The notes under the pieces: model-generated | Told to the model about the DNA's origin: nothing | The model's database searches: none | Seen by the model: the letters and a program-made list of their open reading frames with translations, nothing else | Translations under genes and position numbers: made by a program | Assembly: GCA_026745465.1 (NCBI GenBank) | Contig: JACYXH010000826.1 | Coordinates: 4,752,724-4,816,723, forward strand | Reading direction: 5' to 3' | Length of the DNA stretch: 64,000 nucleotides | DNA from: Lota lota | Taxonomy: Eukaryota; Chordata; Actinopteri; Gadiformes; Lotidae | In this document: positions 37,300 to 50,042 of the stretch, one piece after another | How the letters are laid out: each line of letters starts with the position of its first letter | Position numbering within the stretch: position 1 is the first letter of the stretch

Positions 37300-37652
37300 T
37301 TATTCAAACTTATTCTGAATTGTTGTCCTCTGCAATTTGATGGTTGTGTTGGTGTTGTTAAGCCAACCGTTGTTTGTTTGCTTGTTTGTTATGATTGATT
37401 TATTCATTAACTCGGTTAATTGATGACATTTGTTTAAATGGTTAATTGCATTAAGTCATTCAGTTTGCTTAATTTATCAATTTAGATAATTGGTCATAGC
37501 ATTTGTCAATTGGTTATTTGGTTATCTGCATTAACCAATTTGAACAGTAGTGTTGTTAAACCAATGACTGTTTGTTGTGTGTGAATGAATTATTGGTTCT
37601 TTGGTTGAAAAATTAATTATCTATCAAATGTGTTAATTGGTTAATTGGTTGT
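37300..37652 (+). repeat. Degenerate TTAATTGGTT repeats before exon 37659
   Basis: ggttaattgatg, ggttaattgcat, caattggttatttgg and ttaattggttaattggttg recur across the last 350 nt of the intron. Confidence 0.6.
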
Positions 37653-37658
37653 ATTCAG

Positions 37659-37862
37659 GAGTGGAGCTCCTGGCCTTGTTCAACCACCCGCCGGCGCGGG
37701 AGGGCCAGGCCAAGTACTACACGGTGAAGGTCCCACTGAAGGTCCAGAACAGAGACGAGGGCGTGAAGGGGGTGGAGGCCAACTGGCTGGATTACATGAC
37801 CCAGCACTTCAACAACGGGGCCTCGCTGGTCGACGGCTACTTCCACCTGGGCGGCGACAACG
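37659..37862 (+). CDS. rftn1: Raftlin exon: start of the C-terminal conserved domain
   Basis: The acceptor gtattcag ends at 37658 and the donor is gacaacg|gtaaga. The exon is 204 nt: 2 nt, then 67 codons, then 1 nt. The peptide reads GVELLALFNHPPAREGQAK, YYTVKVPLKVQNRDEGVKG, VEANWLDYMTQHFNNGASLV and DGYFHLGGDN. This follows the raftlin pattern 'LFN.P......YY.V..PL.V', '..ANWL..M..HF..G..LV' and '..YLG'. The codons are GC-rich, in sharp contrast to the AT-rich intron on both sides. The acceptor is weak: the preceding 30 nt are made of TTAATTGGTT repeats rather than a polypyrimidine tract. The domain is thought to be cytoplasmic and membrane-associated; no catalytic residues are known. Confidence 0.92.
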
Positions 37863-39713
37863 GTAAGAACGCCGCGATGCGTTATTCGTGGACACCAAGT
37901 TATACAGAAAGAATAGTGAGTATTCTGGCTTTATGTACCATGTATATGGGTAGCATCAAAACTAAAATGCTATTTTGGTAGAATACTTACAATACCCTGA
38001 GTTAATACATTGATGGCATGAGAATGGAGTGGGAATGGAACCCCTAACCCTGGCAGTGTTAATGCCATGCTCCAACAGTTGGGCTAAACAGGTTATGTTG
38101 CTCAGTGCAAAGTGGTTTGTAGCGATGGATAGGTTTTATCATTTCTCTATTATATGTCAATTCAGAAAATGTTGGAACAAAAGGTGGAACAAAAGTGGAA
38201 CAAATCAAATTTGAGATTACTCGAGATGAAAGACGAGTTTAAATCTGGGTGGAACGAGGACATTTTTCAAATGTGTTTCAACCAAGATATTTGCTTTGAC
38301 CAATCATGTGGATGGAAGCAGGGATTGATGGAACACAAACTTGGCCTGCAGTAGTGCACTGTAAAACGTTTCTGTAAAGGTTTCAAATACTGTGTGGACT
38401 GGCCACTGCAGAAAAACACGTTTTAATATCCTTTTCGGAAAGCTACATCTACTTGTGCAAATGCATTTTCTCCCGGAGAATATCTCCTTAACGATAGCAG
38501 GAAACAAGGCGTAACTCCGCCCCCTTGCAAATCTGGTTTCCGTCCAAGGCTCTGTGGCGCCTTCCCCAGAGGTTCTGCTTTAACACAAGAACAAAAGTGG
38601 CGGATACATAGAAGAAGCTGCCATGGGACGTTTTAGTATAGAAAATGGAGGTAATTAATTAGAAATAAAGACATGGTTTTCATGGTCTTTGTTCCTAAAT
38701 CCGACCAGGGCCAATGTCTCTTTAAAACATCCCATCATGAACGATCCAGAGAACGATCAATTTATATTCTACCCAGAGTCTAGCCAGAGATTGCATCAGG
38801 TCACAACGCCCAGATCTGAACTTCACCTTGCCCCCACCCCACCCCTCCTCGCCCCCTGCTCCTCCTCACCTCGCCCACTACTCCGCCTCACCCCCACCAC
38901 CTGCTCCTCCTGACCCCACAGTCTGCTCTTGCCCACCTCCACCTCCTGTGGAAAACTACAAGTTTACTTCATTCAAAATGGCGGCAGGACTTTCCTCCTC
39001 TCCCTCACCTCTCTCATCTCATCCCCTTCTGATGTTGTTCAAACCAGTATCCTCATGTGGAAATTAAAAAGTTAGCATCTCGGAAAATTCTTTCTACTCT
39101 TAAGTTCTCATGTCCTTCCCAATGGGGTTCTGATCTGGTTTGGCTCGGCGTCCACATTCAACCCTTTTGTCCTGGTTCAGCTTAATTTCCCCATTCAAAC
39201 CAGATTCCTTCTCGAGTCCCCCCTCTTGGCCCAGCCCCTATTTAATACCCCCCACCAGGCCCCAAGCCTAGCAGCATGCCCCACCAGTTCCTAATCAAAC
39301 AGCCATCCTGAGTAAATAATACCCATAATTCATTAGTGTGGGAAAGTGAAAGTGAAAGCGCCTCAACGACTATGTAACACAGATAATTAACCCGATAAAA
39401 AATTAGCACCCCTCTTGCATATTTCATCACTCGAGGCTGGAGTAATGAAGTGTGCTCCAGTGGCTGTGCATCACCCTCCCCCATCATGTTATTCGAATAT
39501 ATTTTACATAGTTCACACTCCGCTAAGATACCCCTTTAAAGTCATCACTGGAACGGATAAGCGAGCACGCTGAGCGCCTATACAATCTGCCAAGCTGAAC
39601 TTCAAAGCTCAGAGGACTTTTTATTCAGTAATGCGCTGCGTATTTCAGTAGAGGAAATTGTGACATTTGAAAGGAAACCCAAAATGCGTCTTTGGTACAG
39701 GCTTTGAGTGGTC

Positions 39714-39732
39714 GGGGGGGGGGGGGGGGGGG
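39714..39732 (+). repeat. Poly-G run, 19 nt
   Basis: Uninterrupted G after gagtggtc. Confidence 0.93.
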
Positions 39733-39766
39733 TGAAGGGGGGCTTTCATAGACCTCCATGTTTCTG

Positions 39767-39930
39767 CCTACACGTCTATTGGTCGACCACGTCACCGAGA
39801 CATTTTTTCGAGCTGATGACATCACACAGACATTCGGCGCCCTCCATTTGTTGCTTCTAGACGATGACATCACACACACATACAGCACCTGTACTGGTCG
39901 CTTCGAGCTGATGTCGTTACACAGAGTTCC
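39767..39930 (+). repeat. 47-48-bp tandem repeat, 3 copies, with CRE/AP-1-like core
   Basis: gatgacatcacacagacatt at 39815, gatgacatcacacacacat at 39863 and a decayed gatgtcgttacacag near 39909 mark the period. ggtcg..cgagct also repeats. Confidence 0.65.
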
Positions 39931-40148
39931 GGGGATCTCATCTACCTGAAGCTGCTTTCAGCTCCGCCTCTGTCTCTGCATACATCTTATCTCCCTCTCT
40001 TTTGGATCCCTCCGTTTGTGACTCCATGATGAGAGAAACGAGAAGAAGGTTACTTCGCAGCCCACAGGGGAGCCCTCTCCTCCGCTTGTCGAAACATCAC
40101 GTGCTCCTAGACAGCAGTGCGCTAAGCAAGCAGCGATGTGGTGGGATT

Positions 40149-40170
40149 GGGGGGGGGGGGGGGGGGGGGG
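40149..40170 (+). repeat. Poly-G run, 22 nt
   Basis: Uninterrupted G after gtgggatt. Confidence 0.93.
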
Positions 40171-40384
40171 TACAGTTTGGAAACGGGAGTGCCATGCTTA
40201 CTGTGTGGACTCCAGAGAACTGGAGTTCCTTCCACTGTGTTGACAGCATATGCGCCTTGAGCCTGGCGGTTGTAAATTGTGCTTCTAGCAAGGAGTAGCA
40301 AGGAATAGTGCTGCTCATTTGAATCTTGACTTTTATATATTATTATTTTTGTACTTTTTATCGCTTGTTTTTCATCATCCGATT

Positions 40385-40515
40385 ATTAACGGTGTGTGGA
40401 GTTAAGTGGCTTGCTCAAGGGAAGGCAGGCAGCAGATGTTGAAGGAATGGGAGTTTAGCACCTCCACACTCAGGGTACACTCAGGGACATGGCACTACTG
40501 GTTCACCACCAGTTG
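40385..40515. repeat. Possible decayed interspersed repeat
   Basis: gttaagtggcttgctcaagg followed by an accession-rule-like block ending ...ggttcaccaccagttgaa resembles the middle of common teleost repeats (aagtgccttgctcaaggg). Only similarity from memory supports this. Confidence 0.3.
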
Positions 40516-41193
40516 AATAGGAAAGAACAGCAGGGTTTGGTTCTTGAGTATTGTAGCTAGTTAATTAATGAAAAGGAGACAATTGCAGGCATGATGTTGT
40601 CTGTGATGTCTAGCAGAAGTTGCTAACAACAGAGGGCATAATTGGTTTCGAACTGGCCTCTGAAAACATATTATAACATACCATAACATATAAGGAGCAC
40701 TGGTTAATAAAAATAAATCATTTGTAAATCATTTGTAAATATATTATAAAGCATCAGAATTAAATACAAATAGTTGTGTTGCTCCTCAACAATTGACTAC
40801 TGTAGGTCAGATACACAATACAGTCTGTAAAAAGGTTTCACACCACCTACAATAACTATGTCATCAACACCTTCTAGCTTTAACAACCAAGAATAGAATT
40901 GTGTCGTCACATAAAAAATATTCAATGTGACGGATACGTTTGGTTGGTAAAGTACACCCGATCTTTTTCCTCTACTAAGGGTTGATAGATGACTACATGC
41001 CCTCCCACCATGCTCCACCTCCTGTTTCATCTTCCTGAAGATACAGAGCAGGTTTAATTAACTAACTTCCTGTACCTCGTTTCAAGTCCTGTTTGGTTCG
41101 AGCTTAGCCACCCCCACCCCATCCTCTCTAGCCTCTGATGTCATCACAAGTTGTTTTTTTAAGTAGTAATGAGTTTCTGTTAGAACCCCCCCC

Positions 41194-41196
<3 letters not shown>

Positions 41197-41231
<35 letters not shown>
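41197..41231 (+). repeat. (CA)n microsatellite after C run
   Basis: c(11) then (AC)n. Confidence 0.93.
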
Positions 41232-41232
<1 letters not shown>

Positions 41233-41791
41233 GACCTGACATACACATACCCTGGCACACACCCTCGCCATAAATATATTATTATCTTATAAAGCTAGCG
41301 CCTCAAAGCTTGTCAAATAATGTTTCCACATATTCACAAGCTGCCGCATTTTTCCATAATCACATGAAGAGACTGTTACTGTGAGGATTTAAAGGGAAAA
41401 GCCTTCATTAAATCAATCATTTTGGTGGAATGACAGTTTGGTAGAACGCGCATACAAGGAATACAAGATCACAAGAAAATAAAAATATGGTCAAAATTTC
41501 AATGCAAGCTGAAATCTCACATGAAGTGAATGAAAGCAAAGAGATAAAAGGAATATAAGAGAGGTATAAGATGAAAGCGAGATTGTGTTGTGTTGACATG
41601 AGTGTGGTAATGTTGGACGACAGCAGTTATGTTGTTATAGGTATAGCAGTTATTGTTGTGTCCTCTGGAACGGCTCTTATCATATTCCTGCAGTATTTCA
41701 TACAGCCTCTTGTGTCTTTCATAAACACTGTTGTAGCTCTGCCAGCGCCTGCCTGTCTGGGAACTACAAGTGCTGTCTAGGGAGAGTGAGG

Positions 41792-41794
<3 letters not shown>

Positions 41795-41840
<46 letters not shown>

Positions 41841-41994
41841 ACAAACACTCTTACGGACACACACAATCTCACTCTTGACACACACACTCTTCATCTTACA
41901 CACACAATCTCTCTCTCTCTTGCAAACACACACACTTTTACAGACACACACACAATGTCTTACTAACAGACACACAATCTTCCTCTTACACACC

Positions 41995-42030
<36 letters not shown>

Positions 42031-42115
42031 CACAAACCTGCCATGTCCAGGTGCTCACACAGGTGTGTGTGTGTTTGTGTGGGTGTGTGTGTGTTTGTGT
42101 GGGTGTGTGTGTGAG
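41795..42115 (+). repeat. CA-rich compound tract turning into GT-rich
   Basis: (CA)n at 41795-41833 and 41999-42026, with acac-rich linkers, then gtgtgtgtttgtgtgggtgt from 42062. The two halves are complementary. Confidence 0.9.
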
Positions 42116-42251
42116 TCATGTTTAATATCCTTGCAGTGGAGCCATGCTTCACGGGGGGCAGACAGCAGCAGGTCAGATAAGGCGGCCATATCGGATCTAC
42201 AGACCCAGCCGCTCTGAGCATCCCCACTCGTAACACACACATTAAACATTC

Positions 42252-42257
<6 letters not shown>

Positions 42258-42292
<35 letters not shown>

Positions 42293-42450
42293 ACACACAG
42301 ACGCCATATGTACAAATTAATATGCAAACAACATATTGGAAAACACACACACACAATCATAATTACACAGATGTAGACGCACACACATAGACACACACAA
42401 ACACAGACACACACACACACACACACAGGGACACACAGACCCACACACAC
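42258..42450 (+). repeat. CA-rich compound microsatellite
   Basis: (CA)n at 42258-42286 and further cacacaga runs to 42450. Confidence 0.9.
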
Positions 42451-43154
42451 ACACAGAGGTGGTCCTAACCTCAGAACCCCCCAGGAGTTGGGACAGGGGA
42501 GGCGGGGGGGCTGACAGTATTGGTGTTGATGGCAACACAGCTTCTTGGTCGCTGCTATAGTTTAAGCTCCCACCTCCTCCTCTTCCTCCTCCTCCTCCTC
42601 AAACAACACGCTGTGCTTTTCAGACGACTGGCCAGCCCTCACTGGGTTGAACCACCCACAGACAAACTAAATGGTGTCTGTGGGTAAAATAGATGGTGAA
42701 ATATCAAACTGAGAATATGACCGTGAGGATATATGGTGAACCACCTTTCAGCGTTTTCACTGATGTGACAGAATATTTAACGCCTCCTTGTGAAAAACCT
42801 CTCAGTGTCAGTTTATAAGAAGATGGTGAGACAAAATAAAATAAAAACCTGTATTAACATTAATATAAATATAAATAAAAAGAAAGTATTTTGCAATAGC
42901 CGTGAGCTCTATCGAGGGACGCAGGTCGTTGCTCATTACATCATTTATAATCATGTAAAACGTATAAATAATATAATTAAGTCTGGGAGATGACAGCCTG
43001 ACCTAAGAGACCCGCTCCAGTCTGCCCGGTAACAGGGGCCACCACCACTGTACTTAAGTCCCAGTGGCTCCAGGCAGGGAAACATCCGTCCAATCATACG
43101 TCCCAACGCTGATCTATCTCTACCTCGAAACCTTTCCTTCAACCCCCTGCCTTC

Positions 43155-43505
43155 ATATCCACACACACATGTGCACTCACACACACATACACAAACACAA
43201 TAACACACCACATGCTGCTCGCAATAACACCACACGGTATGCAGGACACAGTAACACACCACATGCACACACTGCGCAGTAACACACATGCCACATACCC
43301 ACGCTGCACACTACACAATAACACATGCACACATACACACAAAAATACACACATAATAATACCACACATGCTGCACAATAGCACACCCCACACTCAAATA
43401 TATATATATAAATAAATACAGATACCACACACACACCCTCCCTCTCTCTCTCGCTCAGGCACACACAATGCCCAAACCAACCCACCAAACACACACACAC
43501 ACACA
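43155..43505 (+). repeat. CA-rich degenerate repeat with AATAACACACCACATGC units
   Basis: caataacacaccacatgctg and cagtaacacaccacatgcac recur at about 43198 and 43250, with later cacaataacacatgc and cacaatagcacac copies. Confidence 0.75.
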
Positions 43506-44775
43506 GTGTCTCTGATTCCGAACGCCCCCATCTGAAATATCGATAGGTAAATGTATTTAAATAAATTAAAAACGTGTAAGATAAGCAGTCAGACGTCTGG
43601 CTAGGCAGCCATGTTTATATAATGATTTCACCAGCCACACAGCATCAGAGAGTCATACACCATCGACATTAATATGTGTTTATACCAACCAGACAGACGT
43701 GATCGGTGACCAGTGAAATTAACACAGTGGACCATGGGACCAGAGGTCAGAGGTTAGGGTCTAGAGTCTAGAGACAACACTAACTAGGGCAAAACGCTAT
43801 GGATATATTATATTTGGACAACCGGCAGTCAGAGAAAATACACAGAATTATTCCTTGCCCTTCTCTGAATTTAATTTAAAAAACTGTTTTACTTGAAACT
43901 AACGTGAATACAAACTTTATTTGGCCTTCACTCATTGCACATGCAGCACTGCCAGATATAAAGACCAGCATCCAGCATACAGGCCTCAACACACACACAC
44001 ACATACACACACACTCACACACACATCCAGAGACAGTGTCTTTGTGGTCTACTGACTCTGCAGTCAGGTTTTCCACTCTCTGTTCTCCTGTCTGAGGTGC
44101 TGCTCCTAAATCCCTCTCTTTCTCTCTTCATGTCATTCTCTCCCCCCTCTCTCTGTCTCTCCCCCCGTACCACGCCCTCTCACTGTCTCTCGCCCTGTGC
44201 TGTCACTCACTGTATTCCCCTACTATTTGCATGTTTTCCCACCTTGTGACCTTGAGAGTCTGAGACATGTGTTTGTCTGTCTGTTGTGTGTGTGTGTGTG
44301 TGTGTGTCTCCGTGGATAAGCTGGGAGATGTCGAGCTGGTGTTGGATCTTTCCCTATGACTCTAAACAACATGGTATTGTTATTCCAGGGGTGGGACAGA
44401 GGCACACCCTGAACTGGTCACACTTAAGCCCAACGCACACAGAGCGTGAACATTTCGGTTCATATTTGCAGCGCAACACAAACAAGAACTATAATCATGT
44501 TGTTTTAACGGAACAAAGCACACAGTGTGTGAAGCTATATTTTTTCACTTTAAATAGGACGAAGTTGCACAAAGCAAAAGGGGTGTGTTCCGAAGGTGCC
44601 CACACACACGCAGACCACACATCCACTCCTCGCCATTGACCGCTATCGATTCCCCGGTGTCTTAAGAGCATCAATGTGGCGCTGACCTCACTCTGGTCAA
44701 TACCAACAGCCCTTTTACACTTTTAGAACATGTACTTTAAATAGAATAATAGATACAGGATCCTTACATCATATG

Positions 44776-44860
44776 CATGCCATTCGGTGGACGCTTTAAT
44801 CCGTCGTACAATACTGTAAGTGCATACACTCTGAGCGTGGGTGACCCCAGTGGGAGGCTG
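44776..44860 (-). repeat. Decayed SINE-tail-like segment
   Basis: ccattcggtggacgctttaa-tccgtcgtacaatactgtaag followed by ggtgaccccagtgggag resembles a widespread teleost repeat (cattcagcagacgctttta-tccaaagcgacttac). It is degenerate. Confidence 0.4.
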
Positions 44861-45604
44861 GAGAGCTAGACAAGATGAATGAAACACATACTGTTTTATA
44901 TAGACACGTGAACACATATAAGAAAAGCATAAGTGTGACAGTATAGAAATGTAATTGAAAAATGGACTGATTGAAAAGACTTGACACTTTCTGGAAAAGT
45001 GATCTGTGAAAATAAATTAACATGACAAGAGTAGAGTCCCTGTTAGTGCACATCCACCTCGGGGGGGAGGGATGGAGGTGTGTGTGTGTGCACGTGTGTA
45101 TGTCTGTGTCTGGAAAACGAGGTGTGTGTTTGAAAAGTCCGGTGATGTCTGAGAGACGTGTTGGATTGAGCTCAGGGCCCGGGGCCCTAAATGGCTTTCT
45201 CAAGAGCCTGCTGGCCCCTCCCTCTCCATCCATCTTCCTCCCTCCTTTTCTCCCCCTCTCCGTGGGGCTACACTCCCGTTCTCTCACTCTATTCCTTTCC
45301 GACTTGGCTTCAACTCTCCATCCATCTTTCGGTCCCTCCTTCCGCTATTCATATCCTTTCTCTCTGTTTGCTCTAAGCTGTATAGTCCCTCGCCCTCATT
45401 CTCGCTCTCTCTCTCTTTTCCCTCTCCATCCCACTTGCCCGTTCCCTCTCTCCCTCTATTATTATGGTCTGTAATGAAATGTGGAGTGTGTGCTGGTGGG
45501 GCTGGGTCCCAGAAAACCAGTAAAACTTATTAGTGTGTAAATGCAGCGAAAGTAATGAGAAACCACTCAGGCCAGCATGGACCCCAGGACCCGGCTGTTG
45601 TCTT

Positions 45605-45759
<155 letters not shown>

Positions 45760-46291
45760 TGCACGTGCCCATGTTAAGCACACATGCATCAAAAAAACAA
45801 CCACAGGCAATGTGTATGTGTGTGGGTGGTCAAAAATGACACACAGCACTTGTGTCTAGCCTGTTGCCTTTAAGTGCATGTGTGCACCTGTAAAGCGAGC
45901 CAATGCGAACAAACAACAACCAACGAACCGAGCTGCATCAGAGGGCAGAGCCGGTGTTGGGGTACTGCCCTCTCCCCTCCTCTCATTCGTTAGGGTCGGG
46001 CTGTCCCAGGGAATAATGACAGAGACCCAGGACTCAGTCCTACCAGGGCAGAGTCTTATCAGGCCCATGACCCAATCAGGATCCAGGCTCATCGCACCAG
46101 TTAGATGTATGTCTCCATCTCTCCACACAGACACCAGCAGCCTCAGTGTCCACTGACAGGATCTATACAATTTAATGTCTAACAGAAAGCACCTTTAGAG
46201 CTGAACCTGCGTTCTCTCATCCATCCATCCGTGCTGTAAGGGAGCTCTCATGCACGCACAAACGCATGCACCAACACACTCCAAACATCAA

Positions 46292-46459
<168 letters not shown>

Positions 46460-46789
46460 ATACATCCTTTCCTACTTTCACATATCCCTTCTCTCTCTTG
46501 CTCACTAATACTGTGTAATTTACAAGTAAGACTTATCCATATAAATGACCCCAGCCGCCAGCGCGCTAATAACCAGTAGCGCACTAGTCTGCACAAACGT
46601 GCCTGAGTGTGTGCCGCGTGCCTGTGTCTTGCTGGTGTATTTGTGCAAAGGATGTGTGTGTGCTGCTGGTATAGAGGGTGTGTGGCTTGTGTGTGTGTGT
46701 GCATGACTGAGCTTTATCATTACATTTGTGGCCTGCAGGGCTTTCCGAGAGAGAAGGAAAAGTCAGCCTGCTTCCTTGTAAATACTTTC

Positions 46790-47137
46790 ATCCCTCTCTC
46801 TGCCTCCCTCCCTCTCTCCCCCATGTGTCTCTCCCATTCCTCCTCTCATCGACTCTCTATCGTCCTCCCTCATTCCGTATCCCCCGGCTGTGTCTCTCTC
46901 CGCCTCCCATCACCTCCCTCTCTCCCCCATCTGTCTCTCTCTCCCATCACCTCCATCTCTCTCCCCGGTCTGTCTCTCTCTCCCCCTCCCATCACCACTC
47001 TCTCTCCTCAGTCTGTCTCTCTCTCCCCATCCCATCACATCTCTCTCTCCCACCCTCCCTCTGAACCCCATCTGTTTCTCTCTCTCTAGACCACCCTTCC
47101 TCTCTCCCCCATCTCTGTATCTCTCTCTCTCTTTCAT
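46790..47137 (+). repeat. Pyrimidine-rich minisatellite before exon 47231
   Basis: Repeats of the type ctgtctctctctccc-atcac occur many times with a loose 40-50-nt period. The block is almost purely C/T on this strand. It is followed by (CT)n at 47171-47191. Confidence 0.75.
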
Positions 47138-47230
47138 TTATATTTAAGAAGTAATTTTTCAAGTGTTCAAGTCTCTCTCTCTCTCTCTCTCTATGTACGT
47201 TGTAACATGTGCTAATCTTTCTTTCTCTAG

Positions 47231-47349
47231 ACCTGCTGCCCATGTCAGTGGAAAGTGTGTTCATCTTCCAGGAGGCCAGCGAGACGGAGGCCAGCACACC
47301 CGCCCCCGCCTATGACGCCATCGTGGTCGAACAGTGGACCGTCATCGAC
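47231..47349 (+). CDS. rftn1: Raftlin exon: YDAIVVEQWTVID segment
   Basis: The acceptor ctttctctag ends at 47230 after a strong pyrimidine tract, with a plausible branch site (tgctaat) about 25 nt upstream. The donor is gac|gtgagt. Two bases complete the split codon from the previous exon (g|ac, Asp), then 39 codons follow, ending in phase 0. The peptide reads LLPMSVESVFIFQEASETE, ASTPAPAYDAIVVEQWTVID. YDAIVVEQWTV is a hallmark of both raftlin paralogues. The short Glu/Thr/Ala/Pro-rich insert before it is the family's variable loop. The upstream intron has about 400 nt of pyrimidine-rich minisatellite, and a short (GT)n starts about 30 nt after the donor. Confidence 0.92.
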
Positions 47350-47380
47350 GTGAGTCGCCACTTCGTCATTTGTCGTGTAT

Positions 47381-47382
<2 letters not shown>

Positions 47383-47411
<29 letters not shown>
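47383..47411 (+). repeat. (GT)n microsatellite
   Basis: Starts about 33 nt after the donor of exon 47231-47349. Confidence 0.92.
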
Positions 47412-47739
47412 GTTGGTAAGCGGTTGTTCTGTAGCATTATTGATAGTGATGGACGAACAGTCCGACATGTACAATATCCTAGTGGATGGTAAATCGCGAT
47501 TTTGTCAAGTCTTTAGAATCACAAAAAAAGACATCATAAGTCCAATACGTTTTAAATAACGCATGCCATCAGACTCACGAAAATAAGAAATCTGTTGAAA
47601 TTCATGTTTTTCCCTCGTAAGTCTGAATCCCTTACGATAAAGGTGCTTGTCATTAAGATATAAACACACATACACACCTCCATCAATATCTATCTACACT
47701 GCCCAGCACAGGGCGCACACACACACAGAAACAGACACT

Positions 47740-47741
<2 letters not shown>

Positions 47742-47771
<30 letters not shown>
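47742..47771 (+). repeat. (CA)n microsatellite
   Basis: About 15 uninterrupted units. Confidence 0.93.
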
Positions 47772-47773
<2 letters not shown>

Positions 47774-50042
47774 TCTGCCATCTCTGGATTTATTTCCCAC
47801 GTGTCCGGGCGAGGGTGTTATCACATGGTGGTGTTATCTGCAGACGAACAAGCACTTATCTGCTCTGTGATTATCGTCTTCGCTTGGCCTGAGTTTAAAT
47901 CTACAAATTGATTTCTGTCTGCTTCTGAGGGCCCTTCTGCTGTCACGCAGCCTTAGCGCGTGTGCACAAGTGAATTACCGCATTCACGGCTACACGTGAA
48001 TGCGCATCCGTGTGCGCGACTGCGGCCGATTGTGCATCTTTGTGTGTGTGTGTGTGTGTGTATGTGTGTGCGTGTCTTTTTCTGATGCCTATCTCTGTAA
48101 TCGAATTCAGACTTTGTGTGGCCCCCTGGCCGTCGGAGTGTGAAAAGAGACTTTTGTCCCCGCTAAACGTGGGCTGGCCGGCCCCGACTAGCCGCGGACG
48201 ACCACACACACGGCAGCGATAAAGAAAAGGAGAACCGGAGGGCTCATCCCGATGGTTCAGCCCCTGGAATGAAAAGAAAATTCACTTTACAGCTTAATAG
48301 ATTTCAGGACACTTTCATCACTGTCAAACAAACGAACCGGGTCACCGCCAACCCCCCTACCGAAGATCCCATCAAGCCCACTTTTAAACATGTTCTTTCG
48401 TCAATAAATAGAAATGTTTGCTGGCCGCACACACAATATCTCACTGAGACAAGATTACAGCTCATTCTTCGCCGTACGCTGCACTGAAATTGATATGCTA
48501 AGCGCCGCGTTGGTTTGCTGTCCTTTTCGGTGTGGTGGGATAGTTACACTAAGAATGAAACGACGCCACCATAATGCGCGATATTGATTGCTTTGGGTTC
48601 AGCTTTCATCACGATATTCATCGTCCTCTCCCCGGTGTTTAGAGCCCGACCCAGACAGGTGGTTGGATTTATGAAGCTCAGACAACAGCAAAACAAGCTG
48701 CTTCGCTGAGTAGCCAATCAATAACATTGTGCTGCACGGCTTGGAATAGCTTCACAGGTCTACGGCATACAAAATAATCAAATTGGTTATTTTTGTCCTT
48801 TCTTTGTATTATCTCTCAGCTAATCTGGGGATTTGAAAAGGGGACCACTGCTTTTTTTTTGCCATGACATAAAACCCTGACAACTCCATTTTGGTTCACA
48901 AGCGAACTGTCACACAGGTTGCATGGTCGCAGCGTTTGTTTGGTAAGGTTCAATCACATTTAGGCTAGCAGAGATGTCTTCTTTCTAAATGTTAAACTAA
49001 CGCAAATGCCAAGTTGAAATGGAAAGTTAGAGAAAGGAAGTAAAACAGGTGTCTCATGAGTCATGATGATGAATGGATGAGACCAATGAGAAACTTTGAC
49101 AATTAAAAAAGACTTTGCAAGGCTTGATGACAACCAAATCAAAGTCGTAAAACAACAATTGAAATTGAACCAGCTAAATAAACTGCATATGATGTAATTT
49201 GTTAAAGCCCTTATATTTGAGCAGAACGGTTGAATATGCTGAGCAATATGGCAATAGGGTTGAGTGTCATTGCTCACTTCTCTTTCAAGTAGTTTCACAG
49301 TTTCAGTGTTACTTAAATCCTGATGAAGTAAGCTTCTTCATCCATGACTGTGTTGAAGTCACTCAGGGCCGTAAAGAAAGACCCTGGGACACGAGGTTGG
49401 GAGTCACGGCGCAGAGCACCGCATGTCTGCCAGCCGTCCAGTAGGTCCATTAGTTAAAACCACGGGACACACTGCACTAAATCCATAATCAACTTTGCTT
49501 CAACACAACTCAATACAGGCTTTCTCTAAATGCACCCTCCCATTTGATCTCTCATTGGACGATGTCATTCAAGTCGGCCACCGTGACCCTTCTGGACCGA
49601 TGCCCGAGACGGAAAAAGAAATCCCCAAAAAAGCCATTGATTCGGAGTGCGTAAAAGAGCACGAAACGACGTAAACAAACTAAATGGAGGATGGGGGGCG
49701 ATGGCGGGGCTACCTCCATGAGGATGGCCCTGGTTATGTCGCTCGCCTCTCCACTCTCTTCTCCTATTGTGCAGACAAAGAAAAATCAATGGGAGCCTTG
49801 GAGTGAATGGACCCTTCCCTGTTCTGTTTTCATTGAGCTTTACGGGAACAACAACAACAACAAAACTCCAAAACAAATAGGGTCGTTTGTAAGAACTCCA
49901 TCAAGCTGTGGCCCTTGCGTGCTCCCCAGGAGCCGACTGGCCCTGGCCCTAGATGCAGCCATCCATTACCCAGAGCCAAAGTACATTAGGAAAACAAAAA
50001 CCGCAGCAAAGTGGCGCAGTGCCCAGAGCGGAGGATACGTGG

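Noticed and set aside
41517..42356. 279-codon minus-strand ORF, the longest in the window
   Set aside because: Its sequence is dominated by CVCVCV and THTHTH repeats from (CA)/(GT) tracts; no conserved domain and no codon structure.
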